From assembly GCA_036245525.1 (NCBI GenBank), contig BTPG01000004.1:52655960-52719959 (forward strand): DNA of 64,000 nt, written 5' to 3'. The notes below the pieces were generated by a model. It did no database searches. It worked only from the letters and a program-made list of their open reading frames with translations, and was not told where the DNA came from. Source of the stretch: Semisulcospira habei (lineage: Eukaryota > Mollusca > Gastropoda > Semisulcospiridae). Position 1 is the first letter of the stretch. Each line of letters begins with the position of its first letter. The position numbers and the translations under genes are program-made. This document shows, piece after piece, positions 23,765-36,100 of the stretch.

Positions 23765-24017
23765 CTGTTCTGTGATTCTTTACCGCACGGTTCAGAGCTG
23801 TAAGGACTAAAATCACAGAACAGTAAAGTCAGGTGCAGAATCGTGCATGATTTATAATTCATGTACTCAACTTTGTGTGTTAGTTTAAGTGAGACAGATG
23901 AAACAGAAATATGCCATTTTTAACCCCGCGGCTGTCCATCGGGCTTTCTGTCAAGGTAATTCCTGCAGGAATAGCATGGACAAAATCAAAATGAGCTGCG
24001 GACAGCCAAAGGGTTAA
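23765..24017. repeat. Type-D then type-C hairpin
   Basis: 23765-23830 (CTGTTCTGTGATTCTTTA / AAAATCACAGAACAG); 23921-24017 (TTAACCCCGCGGCTGTCC / GGACAGCCAAAGGGTTAA). Confidence 0.75.
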
Positions 24018-24562
24018 TGAGAATGTTTTTGAGACTATAGTTCTAGTACACTTTATGGACTAATTTTGTAAATATAATGAAATGCTATGGACGACATCTA
24101 TGATGACCTCATTATATGTTCTAATACAATTAGAAACTATTTATACACATTGGAAAATGCATCTGTCTTGGACCGTCTTAGAGTGTGCTGGTTAAGGCGA
24201 TGTTTGCAGAAATTAAAACATCTCGGTGCTCATTTAATCATCATTCCTGTCACTTAGAATTTATTTACAGTGGCATGCGTGGTTTTTCAAGTTTACCTAT
24301 GAGTCATTCACAGCTGAACATTTTATTGACGGAGAAAACGGAAGGTTAGATGACCTTCCCTGAACACAAGTCCCACAGACCCCGTACAGTCGTTTGATTA
24401 CCATGGGTAACGGACATTGTGATTTGTATCCAGCAACACCCAAATGCAAGAGGCAGAGATCCTCATGAGCCCTCGCGGTCCGTACGGTCTGTGAACATTT
24501 GTGAAAGTTTTTTAAAAATGACGAAGAATTTTCAGGGCCCTGGAAAGTATGTCAATTTCAGT

Positions 24563-25694
24563 CCTTTTCCTTAAAGTAATAATACCAAACAAAAAATAAT
24601 AATAATAAATAATAAAAAATAATAATAATTACGGTATTTATAATGGGCTTATCTTATAATAATTATAACTCTAAGCGCGCACGCATGCGCACGCTTTAGA
24701 CACGAAGTACCACAAATAGTGAAATACATTACGACGGTCTGCTTAGGGTGGGGAGTGTGGTGGTATAGTGCTAGAACTGCTGAAAGAGGTGAGTTTTGAG
24801 GGCGGACTGGAAGGAGGTGAGAGAGTGTTTCTGACGGAGAGAGAGTGGGAGAGTGTTCCAGGTGGATGGACCGTATACTGAGAAGGGGCGGGGGCCGAAA
24901 GTGCTGAGTTTGGTGCGGGGGATGTGGAGGTGGAGAGGGTCGGAGGCGGAGCGGGGAGGAGTGTAGGGGTGAAGTAAGTTTGAGAGATAGGCGGGAGCAC
25001 AGTTGTTCAGGGATTTGTAGCAAAGAGACAGAATCTTGTATTGGATGCGTTGGGGGATGGGAAGCCAGTGAAGGAGTTTGAGCAGGGAAGTGATGTGGTC
25101 GGATTTTTTCTTTCTGAGGACGAGGCGGGCAGCATTGTTCTGGACGCGCTGGAGAGTGAAAGTGGTGGAGTAAGGGAGGCTGGAAAGGAGAGAGTTGCAG
25201 TAGTCGATGCGAGATAGGATGAGAGAGACAGCAAGTTTGGTGGCAGCTTTGGTAGTGAGGTATTTTCTGATCTGACTGATGCGGCGGAGGTGGAAGTAGC
25301 ATGCCTGGGCCATGGCGGAGACGAAGCTGGTCATGGAAAGAGAGGAATCGAGGATAACGCTGAGGTTTTTGGCTGAGTCAGAGAGGGAGATGGGGGTGTT
25401 GTTGAGTTGAAGGTGGAGGGAGGGAGGGAGCTGGGAAAGTTTCTGGCGAGTGCCTACCAGCATGGCTTCCGTTTTATCGTCATTCAGTTTAAGCTTGTTT
25501 GCTGTCATCCAGTTTTTCACGTCTTCGTAGCAGTCGGCCGTGCGAGTCAGTAGTGACTGAGTGTTGTCGAGTTTGTCTTTGTCTAGTAGTTGTGAGTCAT
25601 CAGCGTAGAGGTGGTGGTGTATGTGGTGAGACTGGATGATGATGGACAGGGGAGAGGTGTAGAGTGTGAAAAGGACCGGGCCTAGGACGTACCC
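24563..25694 (-). mobile_element. L2/CR1-like LINE, 3' fragment
   Basis: The frame 25742 to 24771 contains LYADDSQL (catalytic YADD), then the thumb and C-terminal region ending in [10 protein letters not shown]. The 3' end matches 30446-33088 including ATTATAAGATAAGCGCATTATA and an ATT-repeat tail. The 5' truncation is just upstream of the [12 protein letters not shown] block. Short similar sequences (GTCTGTGAA...AAAATGAC) on both sides may be remnants of a target duplication. Confidence 0.85.
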
Positions 25695-25867
25695 CTGTGA
25701 AGTCTGTGAAAGTTTGTAAAAAAAATGACAAAGTGCTGGCAAACTCAGTTTTGTCTACTTCTTTTTTTTTTCTCCCCCAATTTGTGACTATTCCATTGCG
25801 AACAATCATGCTGACCTTGTTGCAAGTGATCGATATTTAGCTCTGATGATAAAGTGACTGCATGGCC

Positions 25868-26357
25868 TTTCTGCCGAACATTCTGATTGGTTGTTTACGC
25901 TTCTACCGAGCTCCACCATTCGCTAAGCGTTCTTTTATTTTGGTATCTCTTCATGCATTAGGCACGAAAGCTTCAAATGAGCTGCTGATACAGAGTGATC
26001 TAATTAAAGTGTGTAAATCTTCAGGCTTTAGTTTGGGTTTGTGAAACATTAGGAAAAGTTTGTGAACTTCGTCCCTGCTTTTCTGTACAGATCCTGTTTA
26101 TGCCTCTTGCTGTTTCTGCCGAAAATTCTGATTGGTTGTTTACGCTTCTACCGAGCTCCACCATTCGCTAAGCGTTCTTTTATTTTGGTATCTCTTCATG
26201 CATTAGGCATGAAAGCTTCAAATGAGCTGCTGATACAGAGTGATCTAATTAAAGTGCGTAAATCTTCAGGCTTTAGTTTGGGTTTGTGAAACATTATGAA
26301 AAGTTTGTGAACTTCGTCCCTGCTTTTCTGTACAGATCCTGTTTATGCCTCTTGCTG
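25868..26357. repeat. Two-copy direct tandem duplication, period 245 bp
   Basis: The segment from TTTCTGCCGAACATTCTGATT repeats at 26113 with only a few differences, through to ATGCCTCTTGCTG. Each copy has a short open frame (25862-26044 and 26062-26289) but no recognisable domain. No gene is visible here. Confidence 0.85.
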
Positions 26358-26679
26358 ACCCCACTTTGTTTACCTGGTCCTCGGATAAATGCCGTTCTTT
26401 GGCGTTCAGTTAACCTGGCAAAGATTTTCAGATCAGAAGAACACTGCCCTCGCATGTAGTGCAGTCAGCAAGGGTCAACAGCCATGTGAAGGCCGACAAT
26501 GTATATGGTGTAACTTGATGGTGACAAAAGAAAACTCATTTCAGATGTTAAAAGACGACTGTTTATTCCAGAATGCTAGAGGTGAGGTACAGATATTTAC
26601 AAATTTGACCACAGCTGCTGCTAATGACAAAAATTTGCCGTCTCCATACATCACATGAATCTTTTTTGGTGAAGATGTC

Positions 26680-27052
26680 CATCTGCAAAATGCATATACC
26701 CTCATGACCATTGCAATTGCAAGGACTCATGAGGATCCATGTCTGTTGCTGCCTTGATTTATATTCGAGTTCCTCAGAGATTCATGAATCTATGACTGAT
26801 GACCGCATCTGCGAATGCAGTTGCAGTATATCAGGGCCATGTGTATGATGTAAATGTTTTATTGTAACAACTTTGAGATTGAAACATCTTCGCACAGTTC
26901 TCACTGTCAATGTGTTGGAAACTGATTGGCCAAAAAAAAAAGTAAACTCCTTCACTGCCAGAGGGTAGTGAACAGCACACAAATGCAAGAGACATAGATC
27001 CTCATGTGTCCCCGCATAAGCGGGGACACATGAGGATCTATGTCTCTTGCTG
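26680..27052. repeat. Two type-E hairpins downstream of EFCAB2
   Basis: 26680-26755 and 26984-27052; the second pairs GCAAGAGACATAGATCCTCA with TGAGGATCTATGTCTCTTGC. Confidence 0.8.
26858..26863 (-). terminator. Candidate polyadenylation signal of EFCAB2
   Basis: AATAAA on the - strand, about 300 bp after the EFCAB2 stop codon, before the hairpin repeats that fill the intergenic region. Position is plausible; no transcript evidence. Confidence 0.35.
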
Positions 27053-27165
27053 GTCTGTCATTTTTTTGTATGCATCAGGTAGACAGGGTTCGCTGGCAGT
27101 GAACCCATGACCGTTAAAGAGACATTTTTTTGCGCTGACAGCAAAGGGTAAAAATGATTGCTGCA

Positions 27166-30100
27166 TCACGTTTCCTCTGCGGCCATGAGTGAAGCATAGT
27201 CTTTGTAGGGAATGTAGCCTTTCTCAGGATCCAGTGCCTGGGACATCATTTCTTCCAACTCCTCTGAAGTGAACGGCTCGCCTGTAACAGAAAGGATAAA
27301 TCATTATCTGTGACTACCGGTATAAGATACAAACTAAAACGTAACAAGTGTGAAAATAGAACTAGAAGTTATCCCTGAAATAATAATTACCAGTAGGTCA
27401 GAAAATGAACAAAGTTCACACATTTAGCCAACCGCTCCATCTGCAAAAGGTATATATGAGCCCCTGCAGTTCACCTCATTAATGCTAAAGGGGCAACTTC
27501 ACTATATTTAGGCATACAACTACCCAGCAAAAATCTACCCAGGTGTAAATCTACCTAATACACATTTATGTACAACCCACCCCCCATTTCATTGAGATTG
27601 TCATGAGTGCATTCATGCATGTGTAGCTTGATGCTGGGTGGATTCACAGACCAAAGTTACATCTAAATGTGGGTGAAAAAGCATCGGCACAAATTTGTGT
27701 TGGGTAGATTCATGCTGGAGTGGATTCACCATTGGTAAATTCTCAATGGGCATATGTGTGTTTAAGTAGAGCCCAGCTGATCCCTTCATCCTCATTAACC
27801 CTTTTCATCCTGATACATTGCTTAAAATAAATTTGACTATGTTAGTTTGAGGATGGTGCCAGCATAGCTTGGTGCCTGAGGCGCCAAGCTATTCTGGCAC
27901 CACCCTTGAACTAAAATGTTTGATCTATCTCCTACTCTGTAATGAAGTGCCTATGGGACAATAAGCAAATGTTGTAACAAAGGATTTAAAGGGTTAATAT
28001 CCTCAGTGTTGTGTACTTGTCTGGGGTTTACTGCTCGACTTGTACGCAGGCAGCACATGCTGTACTCGCTGCGACGAAAAGCTAGATGGACCACATATAC
28101 TGCTTGTTCTGTTCATGTTCAGTGGGCAGTACATACTTTATCTGACTCAATAATTAATGTCAGCATCTCGGTGAAAAGCATCCGCTTTGTTGCACAAAAC
28201 CTAGAAGCAAGGTAACCTAGTAAACTGCACCGCTTGTATGTGTAACAGAGCTGACTTGATCAAACTTTGACTGCTCCCTAGCTTCAAAAAGCCCCCTTGT
28301 GCATGCAGTCACTGACACTGTTTAACCCTTTTAGCCCCAAGGTCTCATTTCTCAAATAAAGACTAAGTACCAGTTGCAGGAGATGGCCTCACCATGATAA
28401 TTCAAGGGTAGTGTCGGATTAGCTTGGTGCCTAAAGGCACCAAGCTAATCTGGCACTACCCTTGAATTATTATGGTCAAGCCATCTCCTGCTGTAGGGAT
28501 CTAGGGGCAGAAAAGGGTTAGACTAAACAGTACCAATAGCTGCATGTTATCCCTCCCCCTGAGTACATGCAGCCACCAGTATTGTAAACTACCAGTGTAT
28601 GCAAGTGAGGTAATGGTAGTCATTCTTGCCTTCTTCCGTCATGTATTTGGACAGCTCCTCAGGCATGAGGTAACCTCGTCCCTCCACGTCCAGTACTTGG
28701 AATGCCTTGACAATCTGGTCTTCTGGTACCGGCTTATACCTACAGACAAGCACGCACACATACACAGGCTCCTTATCGTTTCACCATTCAGCCCTGACAC
28801 AATGCAACCTAAAATACAGAATAGTTTGGTATCAATAAGGCGCCAACCTGCTCTGGTACCCCCCTTGAGCAATCATGGTTCAAAGTGCCAAGCTTTCCTA
28901 GCCCCACCCTTGAATTATGTTTGCTGGCGCCAAGCTAATCTAGCACCACCCTTGAATGATAATGGTTTTAGGTGTCAAGCAGTTGGACGACCAGACCCTT
29001 GAACGATCGCAGTTTTAGGCACACGCTATATTAGTATCACCTTTAACGATCATGGTTTTAGGCACCAAGCTATTCTGGAACCACACCTGTTTGATCTATT
29101 TCCTGAACTGTATATACTGGGAAAGCACCAGGCTAATCCAACACTACCCTCAGAACTGTCAGCCAATGTATTTCCCAGTGTATTGTCTTGAAGGTGATTA
29201 TATTAAACCATTGTGTCACAGGTATGAAATACCCACAATTTGGAGTTGTCCTGTGAGGACTGCATTACAATTCAAGAGACAGAATGACCATGACCGCTCA
29301 AGGGTGGTGCCAGAACAGCTTGGCGCCTATAGGCGCCAAGCTATTCTGGCACCACCTTGAACTATCATGGTCAATCTGTATCGTGCTGTGGTGTGTTGGG
29401 ACTGAATGAGTTAATAAGCGTACCTCTTTTATGCTGATTGCTCTGTCTTACCTACTTAAAAGGCACACATTTGGCCTGATACGAGTCTTGGTTTGTAGCC
29501 ACAGCTAACAAGTAACATGCAGACAAAAAGCATTCACTGAGTGCATGCCCACAACACTTCACTGACTGAAATGTAAACACCAAGTAATACAAAATGTTTG
29601 CTGGTCTGTGACTGAACTTTCTTACACGCCTTTGCTGCTTTCAGCGGAAAGGCTGTATCAAACATGCGTGATACAACCGTGCTGCGTAAATGGCCAAGCG
29701 TGCAGAATATTGTCTTGTAGAAAGTCTGGTCAACAAAAAGGTATGGGCACACGCGATACTGAAACTTGACTTACTTTCAGCTCACACGCAATGACATCAT
29801 TTCATTGTGATGACTGGCACTCTGGCATCATTTATTGCGCTGTTAGGAACATTTGTCTGGCATTCAAAATGCTGACGTTGCATTACAAAGCAAATTACAT
29901 CACAAACTTTGCCAAGACACAATGGCGGCTGTGCTGTGACTAGGTGTGTGCCGACAACCAACTCGCATCGGATTTATGCAAAGAAAAAGGTGAGTAGGAA
30001 AAAGATAATACTGAGAATCTCTCTCTTGTGGTCTTTAAAAAATCCTACGAGCAAAAGTTGGTAGGATAAGGTTTTAAAACCACTCCAGTTGAGAGTCTCA

Positions 30101-33100
30101 GTATCACCGAAACACTGATGTAAGACTATATTTATTGCTTAGAGCTGTAAGGTCCTAATCCACATATGTACAGATCAAATGTGATGGTCAAAAAGCACTC
30201 ACCTCCTCTCCAATAGACACTTGCTCATCATTGGCAAAAATTTCTCAAAGCGGATGTATCCTGTTGGCTCCTCTTCCTCAATCTGAGGGACAGATCAGGG
30301 ACTCGTTTGTGTTCTGGTCTGTGGTATGTAAGGTCCGAAATCACAGACCAGCACACCTTTGTAAATGTCTACTACTCACCCTTCATCCAGCGAAAAGGGC
30401 TACTGACAGCCAAAACAACTGGCACACAAGCATTTAGATACCTAAACAAGACTCCATGTTCCTCACCGAGTTCGATCTCCTCCTCGACCACTACAGCACA
30501 CGACCCGGAAAACATCCTTCTTGGTGATTTTAACTTCCACTTCGACAAACCCGACCACCCCGACACAAAACGCCTTTGCACGTCACTTTCTAACCACAAT
30601 CTTACACAGCACATCACTAAACCCACCCATCGACTCGGCCACACCCTCGACTGGATCATCACCCGCACCTCCGATCAACTCTTCCTCGACTTTGACACCT
30701 CCTCTGTGCTTCCCTCCGACCACCTCGCCCTCAACCTACCTCCCCCGAAAAAGCCCAAGCTCTTTGTCTCTCGTCGCAAACTAAAATCTGTCAACCGAGA
30801 GAACTTTTTCGACGAAGCTGTCGACCTTCTCTTGGACCCCGCCTCCTCTCCCGATCTTGCATCCCATTTCGATTCCTCCCTTCGAAAACTTCTAGACACC
30901 CATGCCCCTGTCACCACCTGCTCCATACCCAACCGACTCCCCTCCCCCTGGCTCACTGACGACATAGCCGAGGCCAAGCACGAGCGTCGACAAGCGGAAC
31001 GCCGCTGGCGCTCATCCGACCTCACCGTTCACAGAGAGATCTTCCAAACCACCAGATCCAAAGTCTGCAGAATGATCTCCGACTCCAAACGCAAACACCT
31101 TCAAAACAAAATCCTGGAATCCACTTCTTCCAAAACCCTCTACGCTACCATGAACACACTCCTAGGCACTTCTAAAGACTTTCCTCTTCCCAACACACAC
31201 AGCAAAGAAGAACTTCCGTCCGCCTTTTCCTCCTATTTCTCCGACAAAATCCAAACTCTGCGCAACACACTCGACACTCTGCCTTCTTCGCCTTGCCTCC
31301 CTGACACCCCCTTTTCCGGCACTCCCCTCTCGTCCTTCCGCCCCGTCTCTCAGGATGAAGTCCTCAAGACCATAAAGTCCATGCCTTTCAAAACCTGCGA
31401 ACTAGACCCCCTCCCAGCTTCCCTCTACCAGGACGGCCTCCCAAAACTTTTGCCCTTCATTACGGACATCATCAACACATCTCTAGAAAATGGCTCCGTC
31501 CCTGATATCTTCAAGTCCGCCATCGTCCGTCCTCTCCTCAAAAAACACAACCTCGACCCAAACGAACTCAAGAACTACCGCCCAGTCTCCAATCTCTCTT
31601 TCCTGTCCAAGCTTCTTGAGAAGGTCGTCCTCAACCAACTCAACCTCCACCTCGCCGACAACAACCTACTCAGTCCCTTCCAGTCTGCCTATCGCAAACA
31701 TCACAACACTGAAACTGCCCTTCTACATATCCTAAACGACCTGCTTCTCTCCACTGACTCGGGCAACATCTCCCTTCTTACGCTACTCGATCTCTCTGCC
31801 GCCTTCGACACCATAGACCACTCTATCCTCCTCCACCGCCTCCACCACTCCTTTGGCATCACTGACTCTGCTCACTCCTGGTTTCTCTCCTACCTCTCCG
31901 ACAGACAGCAGTCCGTCACCATCGACGGCGTCTCCTCCAACCCAGTCAGGCTCTCCTGCGGCGTTCCTCAGGGGTCCGTCCTGGGCCCGGTCCTTTTTAC
32001 ACTCTACATCTCCCCACTGTCCAACATCATCCAGTCTCACCACATACACCACCACCTCTACGCTGACGACTCACAACTACTAGACAAAGACAAACTCGAC
32101 AACACTCAGACACTACTGACTCGCACGGCTGACTGCTATGAGGACGTGAAAAACTGGATGACAGCAAACAAGCTCAAACTGAACGACGACAAAACGGAAG
32201 CCATGCTGGTAGGCACTCGCCAGAAACTTTCCCAGCTCTCTCCCTCTCTCCACCTTCAACTCGACAGCACCCCCATCTCCCTCTCTGACTCGGTCAAGAA
32301 CCTTGGCATTATCCTCGATTCCTCTCTTTCCATGACCAGCTTCGTCTCCGCCACGGCCCAGGCATGTTATTTCCACCTCCGCCGCATCAGTCAGATCAGA
32401 AAATACCTCACTACCGAAGCTGCCACCAAACTCGCTGTCTCTCTCATCTTATCTCGCATCGACTACTGCAACTCTCTCCTTTCTGGCCTTCCTCACTCCA
32501 CCACTCTCACTCTCCAGCGCGTCCAGAACAATGCTGCCCGCCTCGTCCTCAGAAAGAAAAAATCCGACCACATCACTCCCCTGCTCAAGCTCCTTCACTG
32601 GCTCCCCATCCCCCAACGCATCCAATACAAGATTCTGTCTCTCTGCTACAAATCCATGAACAACTACGCTCCTGCGTATCTCTCCAACTTACTTCACCCC
32701 TACACTCCTCCCCGCTCCCTCCGCTCCGCCTCTGACCCTCTCCGCCTCCTCATCCCCCGCACCAAACTCAGCACTTTCGGCCCCCGCTCTTTCTCAGTAT
32801 ACGGTCCAACCACCTGGAACACTCTCCCACTCTCTCTCCGTCAGAAACACTCGCTCTCCTCCTTCCAGTCTGCCCTCAAAACTCATCTCTTTCAACAGTT
32901 CTAGCACTATATCACCACACTCCCCAGCCCAAGCTGACCGTCCTAATGTATCTTCACTATTTGTGTTACGTGAGTCATTGTCTAAAGCGTGCGCATGCAT
33001 GTGCGAGTTGTGAGTGCGCGCTTAGAGTTATAATTATTATAAGATAAGCGCATTATAAATACCGTAATTATTATTATTATTATTACTTGCCTTAACCCAT

Positions 33101-36100
33101 TACATCCTGACTGATTTTGTAACATTTGTTTATTGGCCTATCAAGGCTATAGATTAGGGGTCAGTGCACAGATTAGGAGATAGATCAATTGTTTTAGTTC
33201 AAGGCGCCAAGCTATTCTGGCACCACATTTGGATTGTCAGTGAAATCTCTCTTGGCTTGACTTCGCGAACGAAGATTCTATAGGGGTTTCCTACGACGTC
33301 TGCAGGCATGCTCGTGGCTGCGGAGGCCAATCTGGGACAGGCAGGTTCGACCGCAGTGGCTGCAGGGGGAGGTCTGGCCAGGGTTCTGAGTTGCGGCCTC
33401 TCTGTTTTTTCTCCTGAGCCGCTTGTCCTGAAGGCTAGCTCTGTGAGAGTCCTCAAAGGAGACGGCTGCCTTTTAAATGGTGGAGCTCCAGGTGTCGCGG
33501 TCCGCAGCAAGCGAAGACCACTGGCGGTGGTCAATTTGGCAGGCACTAAGTGACTTCTTGAGACAGTCTTTGTATCTCTTCTCTGGTGCCCCTCTGTCTC
33601 GGTGTCCAGTGGCGAGCTCGCCAAACAGGGTGATCTTGGGTAGGCGATGATCCTCCATCCTGGAGATGTGCCCCACCCAGCGGAGCTGTGTACGCAGCAG
33701 CAAGCCTCGATGCTCACAGTTTCTGCCTGTTCAAGGACCTCGACGTTGGTGACATAGTCACTCCAGTGAATACCAAGGATGGTACGCAGGCAGCACTGGT
33801 GGAAGCATTCGAGGAGTCGTAGTTGGCTGCGGTAGAGGGCCCAGGACTCGGAACCATACAGCAGGGTGGTGAGGACGACAGCTCTGTACACGCTGATCTT
33901 TGTGCCTGTTGTCAGCTGTTGATTGTGCCACACCCGCTTGAATAGTCGCTCCTTGTCCAGCTTGGCGTCTGACGTGATGATGCAGCCAAGCTAGGTAAAC
34001 TAGTGCACTGACTTCAGTTTAGACTCGCCGATGGTGATTTGGGAGGACGATGCTCTTCCTTGGGTGCCGGCTGATGGAGGACCTCTGTCTTTTTCAGACT
34101 GACCTCGAGTCCAAAGAGCTGGGCAGCGTCTGTGAAGCAGGACATGATGCGTTGCAGAGTTTGCAACGAGGGCAGCATCATCAGCAAAGAGCAGCTTATG
34201 AATCAGTCAGTCTAGGGTTTTGGTGTGGACCGGCAGTCAACTGAGGATGAACAGGCTGCCATCGAGACGATACCTGATGTACACTGTGTCATCATTGTCG
34301 AGGTCCACTGTGGCCTGCATCAACATCATGCTAAAAAAGATGGTGAAGAGGGTCAATGCCAGCACGCAGCCCTGCTTCACACTGTTGAGAATGGGGAATA
34401 GTTCTGAGAGGTCATTGTTGAGTCTGACCTGGCCTTGCTGGTCCTCGTTTAGCTGGACGATCATGCTGTGGAACTTAGGGGGACAGCCGAGTCGCTCCAG
34501 GATCTGCCACATTCCTTGCCTGCTCACAGGGTCGAACGCTTTTGTTAGGTCGACAAACGTTATTTACAGCCCTTTGTTTTGCTCGCGGCACTTCTCCTGA
34601 AGCTGTCTTAGCACAAAGACCATGTCGGTGGTGCTTCTGTTGGCTCTCAAGCCACACTGGCCCTTTAGGAGGCGGTCTTCAGCGATGGCAAGTACTAGCC
34701 GATTTAGGAGCAGCCTTGCGAGAATTTTCCCGGCAATAGACAGCAGGGTAATTCCACGATAGTTGGAGCAGGCAGACTTCTCCCCTTTGTTCTTGTACAG
34801 GGTGATGACGACTGCATCACGGAGATCCTTTGGTAGTGTTCCTTTCTCCCAGCAGCAGAGAAAGAGGTCGTAGAGCTTGTTGCAGTGCTGGGCCTCCATG
34901 TTTCTAGATCTCTGACGGAATTCCATCAATGCCTGCTGCTTTGCCACTCTTGAGCTGATGGATGGCTGTGAGGGTCTCTTCAGTGGTGGGCGGTTTGTCC
35001 AATTCAACCTTTTGTAGGAGGTGTGGGATTTGGAGGATGACTGCTTCTTGATCAGTGCACTCAGCGCTGAAGAGGTTCTGAAAGTATTCCAACCAGCGGT
35101 TCAAGAGGGAGGTATTATCTGTACGGAGCATCGTCACTTCCCTGGTGGGCCCACATGAACCCCTTCTGGCAACCATGAAACGGCGCAAGCTTGTTTGGTT
35201 TGGCCATGTGACCCGACACAACACCCTGTCCAAGACTATCCTCCAAGGCACTCTCGAAGGAAGCCGCCGGCAAGGTCGTCAGAGAAAGAACTGGGTCGCA
35301 AACATAAAAGAATGGACCGAACTCGAGATGCCAGACTTGCTGGCCACCGCCCAAAATAGAACTCAGTGGAGAGCACTGGCTCTTGCTGCTGCCTTTCAGT
35401 CCCCCCAATGCCCAGACCGGGCAAGGGACCGATGATGATGATTATCTGTTTTGGCACCACACTTGGATTGTCAGTGAAATACATTTCAAGCAATGGGCAT
35501 ATCAGAATGAAAAGTTGTTTTACATGTGTATGAGCTGGCGCAAAGTTCTCCTTCATTTCGGACGAGTTTAGTATGATATTTTTGAACGTATTGTAGGAAA
35601 CATGGAATATGCATGCAAGCTCATACAGAAGAGGCTTTGTGGGCATGAGCCATTCCACATTATTCAAATTGGCTGTGGCTACGCTAGCCCACAGAACACA
35701 TAACCGGTAGGAAGCGCCATGTGTCGGCCGTCTGTGTTTGTGTGTGCCATTCTGCCGTTTGTGTTTGTGTGTGCCAGTGCCGTGTGGATCAGGTGAGGGG
35801 GAGGGGGAGATTAAGGGGAGAGATATTGAATGAGTTCATAATCCAGCATTGTAGCCCTTCAACCTCTTTTCAATAATAATTAATTTTTGCAAGTTTTGGA
35901 GCCACTATTTACTCCTATCGAACAGTCAACCCTGGAAGAGGCTGTGTGAAACAAAACAGTCAGCCCTGGAAGAGGCTGCGTGCCTTTTGGATGAGTGACA
36001 TGAAACATCAAATTCGTGACAGTGTACACAGCCTCGTGAGACCAGCGATGCCATGACGTGAAGCTATAGTGACGTCATTTTGCTGGTGCTATTCTTCTTC

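Larger units (their letters stand above)
33093..35515. repeat. Type-B hairpin split by the LINE pair
   Basis: Left part 33093-33246 with a deleted left stem; right part 35452-35515 (GCAATGGGCATATCAGAATG). Confidence 0.7.

Noticed and set aside
24649..25302. 217-codon proline/histidine-rich frame
   Set aside because: Out-of-frame reading of the L2-like LINE; the frame with YADD is the real one.
29925..29945. ACAATGGCGGCTG as a gene start on the + strand
   Set aside because: The frame closes after five codons and no splice donor fits.
31490..32735. Serine/proline-rich frames
   Set aside because: Shadow frames of the C-rich L2-like RT.
33247..35451. Twin-priming inversion of a single LINE
   Set aside because: Both halves carry different C-terminal regions, so they come from different families.
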